A stretch of DNA of 64,000 nucleotides, taken from Tetradesmus obliquus. Its lineage: Eukaryota; Chlorophyta; Chlorophyceae; Sphaeropleales; Scenedesmaceae. Below the pieces are notes generated by a model. It did not search any database, had not been told where the DNA came from, and was given only the letters and a program-made list of their open reading frames with translations. This document shows, in pieces, positions 21,221-33,763 of this stretch. Each line of letters opens with the position of its first letter. Position 1 is the first letter of the stretch. The position numbers and the translations under genes were made by a program. The stretch spans positions 5,366,501 to 5,430,500 of the forward strand of contig CP126192.1 in assembly GCA_030272155.1 (NCBI GenBank), read 5' to 3'.

Positions 21221-23197
21221 TGCCCGGTCTGTTGACTGCAGGCACTGCCCCCTGCCTGCAGCCCCCGCCGGCTGCCTGGCTGCCGCTGGGAGGCAAGTGG
21301 GACTGCTCAGGGACGCAGCACGCAGCAGCCTGCACAGCCAGCTGCACATCAAACTACACTAAGTCTGGCGCCATCACAGCATGGTGCTACAATGGTGCGC
21401 GGACCTGCCAGTTGCACTTGTGTCATGTGCCACCAAGCAAGCACACAGCATGCGCTGCAACTGGGTGTGCCTGCTGTGTAGGACGCATAGCTCTGTATGT
21501 TGTTGTGTGTGCTGCACTGTTTAGACTCATCTCACATGCCCGTGCGACAGCTGCAAGGACTGCCATGAAGTTAGAGTTGACTCGGCATGCGATGCTGCGC
21601 TTGTGTGTGTGCTGCTTATGCAGGGGAGTATGCACAGCCCACCACAAACATCGCATGCAGTCCTATAGGTAAGGCTGTTACAGCCTCTGCACCGCCGATG
21701 CCCTACAGGAGGGGCTGAACAGGGATGGGATAGCTGTGCACTGCTAGTCAGCTGCCCTGGTAGCATGATTGTCTCTGTCTGAAGAACATCACTATGCCTC
21801 TAGCAGCCGCCACAGAGCTGTCTCATCAGTGAGTTGAGAGCATTGCAGAGCTGCAACTTGAGCATCCCCACATGCATTGCTTGCCTGAATAAGGAGCTAT
21901 CATGCCTGCATGGCAGGATCCTGTGCCATTGCAAATCACACTGTATTGCCTCTAAGATGTAGCATGTGCACCAGCGGGGCTTGTGGTGTGCATGCCTTCA
22001 TTGTGTGTAACAACGTGGTCATACTACCAGCTGCAGCTGCGCCACGTGCCATAACACCTGCTACCTCACGCTGCACACGGAATGCACTTCCTGCTCAGCA
22101 GCTTACGCATGTGCATGCATGCAGGACATGCCACTGCTGCCTCAACGTTGCAGCTCTAGCTGCAGCTGTCTGCGCATTCAACCGACGCACTGCAACTGGC
22201 CAAGGCACAATTGCAGCATCATCACAACTCGTCTCCAGCAGCCTCCCGCGCCTGGCCTGTTACAGCAGTCCACATCATGCTTGCTGTTCCAACGCAGGCT
22301 GCAGCAGCAACCCAGGACCCAATTTGAACCCTAATGCCACCTGGTCCTGCCAGCTGCCAGCTGCCCACGGAGTCAAGTGTACTGCAGGCTGCAGTGGTCC
22401 CTCTGCTGCTCCTGACCCGCCTGTGGCCGTCTGCGATTTTGGTGAGCACGCTACTTGTGTTGGGTGCCGTGCTGCAGCAGCAAGCAGCGTCATTGCAGCT
22501 CAGCAATCGGTCCATAGCCAACTCTTGCATTTGCTGCTTGCTGTCGATGATGCACACACATGTTTTGCAGCTGCTGGAGGGGCCTGTCCTGCTCTGCTGC
22601 CCTCAGTAGACGGAAATGGCAGCATTGACCTCCAACAGCTGTTCATCTGTTGTGCTCAAACTGTGTTGAGTAGTGCCTGGGACCACATGGGGCTGTCTTG
22701 CATCAACAGCAGCAAATAGACGGCAGCAGTGGTCACAGTACACAAGTTGTTGACATTTGTGCCTGCTATGCGAGGCCTTGCTGATTGCGTCGACTTGCAG
22801 TAGCTGATTTGGGCAAACCCTGCTGTGGTGGTTGCCTGCAGGCAACTGGGTGTACTCTAAGGGCAGTTGCAGCGGTGAATGTGAGTGTTTCTGCACTGCT
22901 GTATGCACCAGATGCATCCCGTGTGGCCTGCGCTTTGCCAGTGGCCAACCACAGCGAAGCCAGCTCGTCATGCGCTGCAGGGCACTGCATGCAGCATCCT
23001 GCGCTGTTTCAACTATGCAAAAGCTTCTGTTGATCCTTCTTCCTGATGAAACTGCTGCTGAAGCCATGCACACAGAGCCTAGCGCGTGATCTCTGCAGGC
23101 ATCGCCAGTTTGCCACAGCACATGTGCCTGGGGGGCATTCCAGCAGGCAGTCAGCCCTTGCAATTCTCTGCAGCAGTCAGTTACAATGTGCAATCTG

Positions 23198-23239
<42 letters not shown>

Positions 23240-26200
23240 ACTGCTTCTGCTGCTGCCTCATGTCGTGCTGCTGATGCAGCATCCAGGAGCTATTTCTACA
23301 CTTTCACAGGTGATGTTGTCATATAGGAATGCGCAGCATCGCCATGCGTTGCTGGTTGCCTCGATGTGTATATAATGTGTAGGGAACGTGTTGCATACCC
23401 TGTCACCTTTGATCTTTTGGTATGATAAACATCACGTATGCGAGCTCTGAACGCGCCACTCACACTGCCTGTGGGCTGCTTGCTTACACTGACTGGTTTA
23501 AGCTGCTGCGTTTGATTGCTGGCCATCTGCTGCATGGTGCAGGACCACCTGCGATGATAGCTGAGCTGACAAAGGTTATTGCAAATGGTGACGCACTGAC
23601 GATCGTCAATAATCAGATCTTTGGATCCCTCCAGAATCTACGTGAGTGCTGCCTGTCCCAATCATAGCCATCCTGGCAGCGTCAACCTAGGGGCTGATGC
23701 AGCTGCTGCACGGCAGCGCGCTCAATCACCAAGCATGAAAAGCCTGCAGGAAATGTGCTGCAGTCCAACCACATGGCAGTCTGATAGATGGTGCCAGATG
23801 AGATGGTCAACTGCTGCCGGTGTGTTGCCGCTGAACTAGTGTGTGCCTGGCGCAAGTAGCTGTAGACATTCCATAGTGCATCGTGACATGCTATGTGCAT
23901 CCTCTGCTGTGCCATGCAGTGCCGCTGTACAGTTCCTACCTTGGACAGCTTGGTTTCTCGCTGCAAAACATCTGGGCGAGCCAGTCAACCACCAACACAA
24001 AGAGGCGGCAGCTGCTGATGGATCAGGGCATGGACAGCATTGTGATAGGCATGCAAGTAAGGCCCTCTCTTGGCTGTTGTTTTGCCTGAGCCCATGTGTT
24101 GCAAGTCCTTGATGTTGCAAGTCCTGGTGTTGATCTGGCAGCTGCTGCAGCAGGCCTACGACATGAAAATGTCCTGTAGCTGTGCGCCTTGAATGTTTAT
24201 GGACAGTGGCAGTTGTGCTGCATGTGGCATGATCCGTATGGCAGTGTTTGTACGCAGATAGCGTGCAGCAGTAGCGTGCTGCACCCACAGCTGCATTGGT
24301 CAAATCTTGGTCAACGATGTGTTTGTACGCTGCACGCCGTGCAACAAGTCGCATTTGTCACTTCTGTGTGAGCGACAGCCATATCCTTCGTCACCGACTT
24401 CCATGCATGCACTAGGTGTCGTACGGCCAGGGAATCTTGGCTAGGACAGTTGAAGCGGCAGTTGATGCTGCCGTGAACACAACCACAGCCATGAGCTTCT
24501 TCCTCTCTCAAGCCATTCAAGCAGGAAGGAACAGGTCGCTGGACGAGACCCTCATGCAGCAGGTACAGTGCAGCTGCAGAAATGCGTAATTGCGTGACAG
24601 TACAGCTGCAGAAATGCATGACTAGCGCAACAGTACAGCTGCAGAAATGCATGATACAACTGTGAACAACTGCTGTGTGTGCAAGTCCCACAGCAGCCAG
24701 ATGGGAATGCACCTGCGCGTGTAGCGCTGCAGTGCATGTTCACATGGTGAGGTAGATTAGTTGTGCGCTGTGGCGACAACCAACTGATGATTGTTACACC
24801 CCCCGGGCGCTGGCTGGCGAGCGCCTGGCACAGCAGCACACGTGTTTGTATTGTTTCACTTTTGTCATGTGTTACGTTGCATAGCAGCCAACTCTACGAC
24901 AAACATTTGGCATGTGGGTGATGGTCTGCAGGTGTCATTGGGTCTGAGCGACAGCATCGGCACACCACTGGGAGCTTCTGCAGGCGCAGGTGGGCCTGCT
25001 GCTGCTGCGGCGGCGGCTGCTGCTTTGGCAGCAGTGCTGTCTGCTTGTGTCTGCCAGCGCAGCTGCTTGATCTGTCTTCCTTGCTGCGCTGTTTGCCATG
25101 TGACCTTTCTGGGTGGTCCTGCTTGCGTCGATGCAAGCCTGTGCCATGTCATTTGTCGTGGGACAAAAAGTGGGGATAAACCCGGCAGTCTGAGGCGCTT
25201 GACCACAGCGCAGCTTGGAGCGTTTTGCCGGTCAATGTTGTGGCACGCACTCCTGGCATGAACCTTCGAGACATATGGTGAGGAGACTCTGTTGTTCAGG
25301 AGTGACCTGGATGTTGCTGCTGCCCTGTTGCTGCTGCTGCTGCTGCTGCTGTTGGCTTGGTGCTGGCGCTGTCACCACAGGCAGCTGCATCGTGCAGCTC
25401 ATCCCAGGCACCCTAGCCAACAGCTCTGCCGGCATCATCAGCGCCAACCACAGCAGCACTGAGTCAACTGTAACGGTCTGCGGCAGTGTCAAGACACTGT
25501 TTGCAACCTTCACATACCTTGCGAGCAGGTGAGAGCTAGCCGGGCATACCCTGACAGCAGGCCGCTGCACAACATGCATTGTGACGGCTTTCCTATCTTC
25601 ACACACTTCAATACGTAGCAATGTATGTTTGCGCTATGTCGACACGTGCGCACGTAATGCTTAAAGACAGTGCTCCAGGGGGCAGGTAGAGTGTGTGTTA
25701 AAGTGTGTTGATCAGAGGCGCAGTCCTCCTTAGGTCCGGCCATGCAAGGCAGAGGCTCAGCGCAGCGAAATATAACACAGGCATGTCGCAGGTGCCACAA
25801 AGCGCGAGGTCTGCTGCGCTACACAGTGCGCTCTCAAGCCCAGCCTGCCATTGTGTATGCTGCTGGAGCTGCAGCATTGAGAGTCCCTGCAGCTTGCAAA
25901 CCTGCATGCGACTGCAGCTGAGGCACTGAAACTGTACAAGTAACACATGTTAGTTATACCTCACAACTTGGCACGCAATCAATCTCCAGTACAGAGCACT
26001 TGTCAGTACTTGTGCTGAGCCGAGCCAGTGCGAAATGAATGTCAGATTGTTAAACATGCCTTGCGCCCTGTACCGCTTGCTGCTGTCTGCAACTGCATGA
26101 TCGCAGCATCGACAAGGGCTCCACCAAGCTAGTGGCCAGCATCCCCAGCAACAGCAGCACCACAAACTGCAGCGTCACTCCAGGTACAGCACAAATGTCA

Positions 26201-27708
26201 TGCTGCAGCACTGCAGCAGCACCTGAGCAGCACCCCCTGTGTGGAACTGCACAGACTGCACGTGCTGCATTGTTTAGCTGGAAAATTGCTTCAGAACTAA
26301 GTTGGGCTCTGGCATGGTGACTGTTTGTTGTGAATGTAGAGTTGTGTGCAACAACGTGGGTGCACTCATGGCATACACTGCAGCCACAGCAGCCGCAGCA
26401 GCCAGCTAAATCATGCAAGCAGGTGTGAGTCTGCAAGTGCGCGCGCTGGTGTACTGTGCATTCCCTTTTACCGGATTTGTGTTTGTTGTGTGTGCATGTT
26501 GCAGATGTCGTTCCTGGCAACGATGCAAACACAAGCGTGGCTGTCACATGCCAGAATGCCGATGGCAGCTCTTTCAGCGGTCCGGAAACATACACCGTAC
26601 TGGTGAGCACTATGCATCACCAGGCTGTCTCACATGCTGCTCCTCATGCTGTGCTGCGCTGAACTCGCTTCTGTCAGAGCTTTAAACACAAAGCCATATT
26701 TGCTTGCAGAAAATGTTGTCTCAGAAGCTGGCACACCATACGTAGCACGCAAGGCGTGCACGTGGCAGCGTGTGCTGTCGCAACCTCTTATCAATGATTG
26801 ATTGATTGATTGCAGCAGATGAGGGTAGCCAGGGTTGAGGCGCAGATGGGGCAGCAGCTTCCATGCAGCAGCATCGCCATGCTCCACGTGACATGCATTT
26901 GTACTGTGCACATCCATTTGGTGTGAAGTCTTCACGGCTTTCGCGCCCTATAAAGCGTAGCATATTTGGTTCCCCTGCCAGGACGTGCTTCACTTGAATT
27001 GGCTTGCAAGCTATACTTGCTGGCGCTAATGAGTGCCTGGGCGGGCCTTGCTGCATATGCCTCGCAGATCACGGCCAACTCTACTTGCAGTGGGTCGCCG
27101 CTGCTGACTGCCGCAGCCACCAACATACGGGCAGTCCAAAGCCCCACAGTGATAGTGCGCCTTGCCAGCCCTCCCGCCCCAGTGTGTGGAGGCAAACCTG
27201 CAGTTGTGATGTTTATCTACACTGTGGATGGCCTTCAACCTGGCCAAGACCTCAACCTGACCACTCAAGTCGGACCAGCCTGCACCGCAACCCTCACACC
27301 AAGTGAGCAAACAAGCATGTAAACCCTCATGGGCAGGAACATGGCTCGCTCGGCTAGTGGCTGAGGCAGGACAGAGGCTTAATCCTGTACTGCTGATTGT
27401 GATGTTGTTGTGTTGTATGGTATTGTGTCGTATAGCATTGCATTGTGATGGACCTGCAGCTGCAGTTCGTGTGTAAAACAGACTAGGTGCTGCTGTGGCG
27501 GTGGGGCTGACCCGGAACTCGCGTGATGGATGGATGACAGTGGCCATGCTGCAACCACAGCTGCTCATGGTGCACTGCCTTGGTGCACTGGTCGTCAGCA
27601 TCGACGCTACAGCTACGCTGGTACTGCCGACAGGCATTCTTTGCATAAAGAGCTTTGCTGGTAACAGCTGCATTGCCTGTTGAGCTGTGCCTGTTGATCA
27701 TTTTCACA

Positions 27709-27742
<34 letters not shown>

Positions 27743-29312
27743 AGGTCCCAGCAAAGCAAACGGCACTGCTGTTGTGACTTGCAGCGGAGCGTTTGCGCCA
27801 AATGCCTCTATCCTTGTGGAGCTGAACATAACAGCGACCACACAGGGCTGTGGAGCAGCAACAGGTGCGGGCACCTTGAGGCAGCCACACCATTGCCTCA
27901 TCATAAAGTTTCTATTTATGTTGCTATTTCAGCCATAGCAACGTCGCCACACCCCGCTTGTGCCCTAGGGCGCAAGTGGACAGGTAGAGGGTGTGGAGCC
28001 CAGGGGCGCCGCCGCTGGCCACACACACCCTCTTGGCCTTAACTTACCCAGAAGCTGCAGAGCTGCCTGGGTAGTCACTCACTCACTCAGCAACGTCGCC
28101 ATCGGCCCCACACCATGCCTTGTTACGCGTCCCTGTCAGAGCCTGCCGGCGGCAGTGGCAGCAGTGCTTTTCTGGACCTCAACGGCATGCACGCATCAAG
28201 TGTGCTGAATGGGGGTTGCAGCAGTATTTGTTGCGTGTGTTGGCGCACAACCACAGGCCATGTGACATGTGGGTGTTCCCTCGAGCTGTGCAAGTCCCAC
28301 ATGCACACAAACATGATCTTGCATCTACCAGAACTTGCCGCCGTCTCTTTCTGATGTTGAGCAGCACTTCTTCGTCCTGTGGCTGGTGCAAACATGTCAT
28401 CCTTCTATCTGTGTGTACAGGTTTGTCACATGGCAACGTGTCCGTTCTGTGCTGCACCACTGGCAGCAGCTATGCGAAGATTGGCAACAGCACCAGCAGC
28501 ATCAACTGCGTCCAGCACGCCAGGCCAGGGGCAACAGGAGATGCATGCGCACAGGCTGCCAAGGCCTCTGGTTTCATCAACAGAGGGCCGGGGTCTGGCA
28601 AGCTGTTCTTGGCTCAAAACACCAGCAGCTGCACGAGCGCTGTTGCTGTCGGCAGCATCAGAGTTTCCTGTCCAGACGGTGCAGTGGCTAAGAAGCTACT
28701 GTTCAAGCTCACCACACCTGAACGGTACAGGTGAGCCAAAGGATCAAACGATGTGTCTAAGGGGGGCCCGGCTGCATATGATGGGGCACACAGAAAGTAC
28801 TTGCAAGCACCGGCTGGCACGTTGAAAACCTGAGACATACAGCTTGCAACTGCTGCAGCTGCTGTGGGCGTTGTCTCTGCCACTCTCAACCCTGAGAATG
28901 CGGCCTCCTCACCTTGTTCGGCTCTGCCATGCATGCGCATGCGGAACTACCCTGCTTTGCACGGAGCCATCGCTGCGCCGGTTTCTTCCCGGAAGTCGCA
29001 GCAACAACACGACGGCTCCTGGATGAAATGTGTGTCGCTGCTGTGTGCCCTGCTGCTGCTCCTGCTGCTGCTGCTGCTGCTGCTGCTGATTGTGTGCTGC
29101 GTGTCTGCAGGTCTTCTGAGAGGCGCTACTGGGTGGCCTGTGCACCCCCAACCTCTTCTGCTGCTTGCCCGGGCAAGCCTACCTGGATCCGTGTCAGACG
29201 CACCACGCTAGAATTCAACGTCACAGCTGGTTGCAGCTGCAGCAGCGCCTACTATGGTCTCGTCGACTTCGCAAGCTACAGAAGGCTGCCTCCGAGCGTG
29301 TGCGGGAACTGA
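18307..29312 (+). CDS. Large secreted Cys-rich mosaic glycoprotein (unknown family)
   Basis: The signal-peptide exon 18307-18361 (MRKTWLCVVICVAIVSP) is followed by a long Ala/Pro/Gly-rich exon ending at 19287. Later exons: 19747-19968, 20392-20458, 20727-20875, 21242-21394, 21624-21668, 22298-22441, 22842-22874, 23099-~23196, 23543-23641, 23920-24056, 24416-24562, 24932-24989, 25381-25528, 26107-26183, 26505-26602, 27068-27302, 27745-27864, 28421-28730 and 29111-29312. The N-terminal half repeats a sushi/CCP-like module (PPNALWDC, GTTCNAGCPSNY, later W and C), with mostly phase 1-1 boundaries. The C-terminal half is novel to me, with paired cysteines and many N-glycosylation sequons (NSS, NHS, NTS, NGT, NAS, NIT, NVT). 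An extracellular-matrix or wall role is inferred. Weak points are two apparent frame breaks in the 18.5-19.29 kb exon and a phase mismatch around 23.2-23.5 kb, so two genes are possible. Confidence 0.65.
24565..24657. repeat. ~33 bp tandem repeat in an intron of the mosaic gene
   Basis: Three copies of a unit containing ACAGTACAGCTGCAGAAATG, starting just after the donor at 24563. The first copy overlaps the end of the exon donor region. Confidence 0.85.
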
Positions 29313-29348
29313 CAGAAGTGCGTCTGAACAGCGAGCACATTTGGCTGT

Positions 29349-29353
29349 TGTAA
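29349..29353 (+). terminator. Candidate TGTAA polyadenylation signal
   Basis: TGTAA lies 37 bases after the stop of the mosaic-glycoprotein gene. TGTAA is the usual green-algal nuclear polyadenylation signal. Assignment is by position only. Confidence 0.45.
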
Positions 29354-30799
29354 GCTTCCAGCACCTGTGCAGTTTCTTGTCAAGCTATACACACACGCTT
29401 GTAGCGTTGTAGTCTGTTACAATCATGTTTGAAATGACAGCTGGCACGTTCATCACAGGAATGTGGCGCTGTCACCCACTATCACGCCACCCGGGTGCCG
29501 TGACTTTTGAGCTCCACTGTATCAAACATGCGATGCTGTTATCGCCAGCATGTGGCATGAGTTTGACACACTGGATTTGTGGATGGTAAGGAGCTCTGGC
29601 CAGTCTGATTCTGCAGGGAAACTCAGGTCTGCAAATCTTTGTGGCATGCGTCTGCATGCGTCTGCAATCTGTGTGGCATGCGTGCGTCAGGCTTGCATGA
29701 GGCGGGTCTCTGTTCGCAAAAGCATTGCTTCTCGTGTGAACACAGGTGACCTGGGCATGCAGACTTGTTAGTACTTGTGATATCTGTATGGTGCATCGCA
29801 GCACCGCATGTACAAGCGTATGCTGCATCTAATGTCTCGATTACAGCAGTGCTATCTATGGATGATGCATGCATTGCAGCTCATCTTCACATAGCATGTC
29901 TGGCTCACGCCATGCAGGCCTGCTACTGCACGACAACATGCGGGTCATGCTGGCATGAGCTGCGGGCTTCCGGCACAAAGGTGTTGCCTCCCAATGGTAT
30001 CGTGTTTCCGCACCTGCGTATTATGAGATCTGAAATGACGCTGCATTGCGTCAAGCATGCACAAGGTTTAGCTGGATCTGTGCTGTGTGATGTCTCCCTT
30101 GTATCTGTGGCTGCTCCCTTTACGGGCTGGTAGGTTTACCGGTGCAACTGCATGGGATCATGCAAAGCAGGCTGCAGCCAAACGGCTGACTTGGCGCTAT
30201 GCAGGCACGAGCTGAGGCTTCTTGACAAGTGGCAGCTCTGTCTTCAAAGAGATATGTGAACTTGTGGATTTACTTCTGTGTACACATGTGTCTGTTCTGC
30301 ATGAGAGGACGCTGCGTTGCAGCACATCATGCACGGGCTTGTTATTGGTTCCATTCTCTGATCACAAGAGGTTGGATTTGTGACAGATGATGTTCAAGGT
30401 ATGTGTCTGCATCTGCAAACGTATCTCCTTTTTATGACGCAATATCTACAGCATATCCAAATGCGAGGCAGCCAGCATGAGCTGTGGTCTCCTGGCGGGA
30501 TGTGATGCCTCTTCAGAAGGGACGCGTAGAGCTGTACACGCATATGCTCGGTGAAAGCGTGCTTTGCTGCAGCGCTGCAACTGGCACAGCATCCGTGATT
30601 CCGTTGTTCCAGCTGCTTAATTTCTCTGTTGCCGACAGGTTCGTGTCCTGTACCCATGGCAGGACCAGCTCCAGGAATCCGTGGACATTGCATATGTACG
30701 GATGCAGCGAGCTAGGGTGGCATGAGCTGTGTGTCCTAGCAGGAGGTACAGGAGGTATAGGTATGAAACAGGTCACACCTTGCACGTGCAAATCTGCAC

Positions 30800-31180
30800 A
30801 CGCATGTTGGATGTGGAAAGACGTTGTGTGCAGCACAGCACAGCATGCACATTGGTTGGGCGGGTTGTGTTGGTGATCAAGGGTGCAGTTGGCACAAGGG
30901 CAGATGTTGCGGGACCCATGAGTAAGGACGTTGGATGAGCTGGTGTTGTTGGTGATAGAATCTGCACACGCATGTTGTGATGTGGAAACATGCTGCGTTG
31001 CAGCACAGCACAGCATGCATGTTGGTTGAGCTGGCGTTGTTGATGATCACAGGAGTGATGTACTTGATGGACGGATAACAAGGATGCATGGGTGGTTTTG
31101 TATGTGGAAAGTGCTGTGTTACAGCACATCACAGCGCAGCATGCACGTTGGTTCGGCTGATGTTGTCGTTGTTAACAGGG
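30800..31180. repeat. Degenerate tandem repeat, ~140 bp unit
   Basis: Similar blocks begin near 30812, 30977 and 31099. Each runs ATGTGGAAA, then a GCAGCACAGCACAGCATGCA-like core, then TTGGTTGRGCTG and TTGTTGATGATCA variants. More diverged pieces occur near 30310 and 31352. Units contain in-frame stops in all frames. Confidence 0.75.
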
Positions 31181-31299
31181 TTCAACATTGGGAAGGAGAA
31201 CACATTGCAAGGGGGTGACGGCTGTATCAGATCAAAAGGCAAGCATGAGCTTGGGTTTCATGGCGGGAATGTTCGGATGCATAAAGACAAATCCAGAAC

Positions 31300-31336
31300 A
31301 CCCTCTGAGTCCGGAGGACTACGTAGTCCGGAGGAC
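31300..31336. repeat. Perfect 17 bp tandem duplication
   Basis: AGTCCGGAGGACTACGT occurs twice, back to back, inside an otherwise open plus-strand frame (MSLGFMAGMFGCIKTNPEHP...). The extra copy shifts the frame. Confidence 0.88.
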
Positions 31337-31720
31337 TACGTTCAGATTGTTGATGTGTGGAAAGGGCGTGTTTGTCTGCACATGCATCATGTCTGACATG
31401 CATGTGCTGCAGTGCAGCATCTTGTGGTGGGATGTTGGCAGTCCTGGCAGGCTCACAGCTGCTGCTGCGTGAGGCTCCAGCAGAATTGTGATTTTGCTAC
31501 AAAGACTTTTGATTCTTTTTGGACCCCATGAGCCTTGTCTGGCTCTTTAGTGGGTGGGCCTGTGGCCCTACTTTGGTAACTTGGTGAAAAAAGCCCTGCA
31601 GCTGAAAGGATTGCCCATCTTAGATGTGAGTCAGCGCCAGCCGACACACACCATTCTGCACGTGCTGCTGCAGAGATGTGCGGAGTACAGGTTACCCTGA
31701 AAAAAGCAACAAATTGTGTG

Positions 31721-31850
31721 TCACACGACAGGAACACAGCCCGGTTTTGAGCCGGTGACAGGCTCAAGCGCATCGACCCATTCCAACAAAGAACCACTGG
31801 CCACACCAGCATCAGCTTGCACCCTGCACACAGGCTTGAGCTGGATCACT

Positions 31851-31894
<44 letters not shown>

Positions 31895-32190
31895 GCAACG
31901 GACCCTTGCATCCAGGATGCAGGTGCACACCATGCAGTGCCACTGACTTGGACTCCAAGTTTTGCCAATCACAACACCATCCTGGTTGGGCACATTGTTC
32001 GCCAGCCGCTCTGCTCGCATACATACATGCAAAATGCACTGCCTGTTATCAGCGACAAAGCGGCCACCCAGTCATCCGCCAAACTCAATGTCCTCAGCCA
32101 CTGCCATGCAAGGCCTGCCGAGCACGTTGCCAGCTTGGCACTTGAAGTGCCACTGGAGGCCTTCATAAGCTGCGCAGCACCCGCGCCTGT
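31721..32190 (-). pseudogene. Possible decayed coding segment (unknown)
   Basis: A minus-strand frame reads QWHFKCQAGNVLGRPCMAVA..., meets a single in-frame TGA near 32085, then continues with LGGRFVADNRQCILHV and RLANNVPNQDGVVIGKTWSP. It then runs through a poly-Ala (CTG tract) into VIQLKPVCRVQADAG... The amino-acid composition looks protein-like rather than random. I recognise no family. It may be a pseudogene, or exons whose splice sites I mis-assigned. Confidence 0.3.
31851..31893. repeat. CAG tract
   Basis: About 14 CAG triplets (CTG on minus). On the minus strand it ends in CTGCAG, the same form as the splice-acceptor tracts elsewhere in the window. Confidence 0.93.
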
Positions 32191-33763
32191 TTTCACATTC
32201 TGTTTTCAAACACCAAGTTGGCGGGGGCCAATCTCACTGGCTGACCACAACAGCCCCTGCGCCTTTTGTGCACAGGCGCTCAAAGTTCTGAAGTGTACCT
32301 GCTCACTACCAACTTTCAAATGCGGCAGCAACGCCCAGCGTTGGAGGTGAAGTTGCGCAGACCGCAGCATCCATCAAGATCACAGCCAAACCCATTGCAG
32401 AATCCTGGTCCACGTGACATGAATCACGAACCCTGCAGCAGCATCACACGCCTGTGCAGATGCAACATGCGGTAGGCACAATGGCGCGTCCTGGGGGAGG
32501 GCCATAACTGTAAACTGAAGTGCGCCAGCACTGCTAGCCAAAGTAACACACAAGATGGTTCGACGCTGTGTCAGTACCTCACATACATAAATGCTCTGAT
32601 CACAACACACATGCAAAGTTGGACAGTCTAGCATCAAACATGCAAATCTGCACACCTTCGTGCATGTCACCGCACCATAGCCGTACTATGCGATGCTGCA
32701 GTACACTTTAAGTGTGTGTGTGCAGCAGACAGCCAGCAGGCTCGTGCTGCAGCACATGGTGAGCCATCATGCAGCTGATGCAGTTCCATGCAACAGTCTG
32801 ACGTGCATGCCAACATCATTCTGTCACACTTCAGCCTTCCATATTCTGAGCAGGGATGGCACTGTAAACCACACAACCATCCCACTGTTGGCAGTTGTTT
32901 GTATGTATGTGATGTATGTATGTAGTGTTATGTGATGTAATGTTTGATGGCATACTGTAACAGCAAAAAATGTACAGTGGACCCTGGGCCATAGCACAGT
33001 ATGACTTCGATGCAAGGCCTGAAACGGGCCAGAGAGAGCAGAAGCCACTGCTTGCTGCACTGCTGCATAGTGCAGCATTACTGCCACGTGCAGCGTTATC
33101 GCAGGCAGCCGTAGTTGTCATTCCTATGTAGAACCATGCAGGGCGTATTCAAGGATGACGGCAGCAACACTGTGACTCACGTCGCACAATCCAAGAAACA
33201 AACATGCATTTTGGCATGTGCAATATAGCATCCATCTGGTACATAAGGACCAGTGTGTGAGATGTATACTGCTACTGGACTGTACTGGCATTTCCAAAAG
33301 CTAAAAATGGACAACACGGCTACTACACTGTGCAGTTGCGCCACACAGCTGGCAAGCAGTTTTCTGTCAGCACATGCGTCTGCATGTGCACAGAGAAGCC
33401 TCCAAAAACCAAGAGTCATACACAAAACACACACACATGGGCTGTCCTCACATGCTGTTCAACACAACGTTGTTAACAGTGCGCAGCTGCATGCTGCAAC
33501 ACTGCGAATGCTCTGGAGGCATGACTAACTAGCACATGCAGCAGACTGCATGCGGCCTGGCATACATACACGGGGCAATACAACTGCGCAGCTACCATGA
33601 TGGCATTGGACGCACACTTCAAGCAAGATCACAGCCCATCCAGAAAAGCAGTGTTCATTTGCAGCATTTGGCGCTGCTTACGGACACCACAAAGCACCTC
33701 TTTGGTCAAGCTGTGTAGTTCAGCAGGCCCAAAAAGCACTGCCGCACAGCAGCCCACACACAC

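Larger units (their letters stand above)
29313..33763. other. Large spacer without an intact gene
   Basis: About 4.5 kb between the mosaic-protein gene and lactone oxidase copy 2, which converge here. No phase-consistent exon series was found. It holds degenerate ~140 bp repeats, a 17 bp perfect duplication and a stop-interrupted minus-strand frame, listed separately. Confidence 0.5.

Noticed and set aside
24565-24657. Possible regulatory iterons or origin
   Set aside because: Three intronic tandem copies in a nuclear gene. Nothing supports a replication function.
29313-33763. Transposable element in the large spacer
   Set aside because: No terminal repeats, target-site duplication, or transposase/reverse-transcriptase motif seen. 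The repeats are simple and degenerate.
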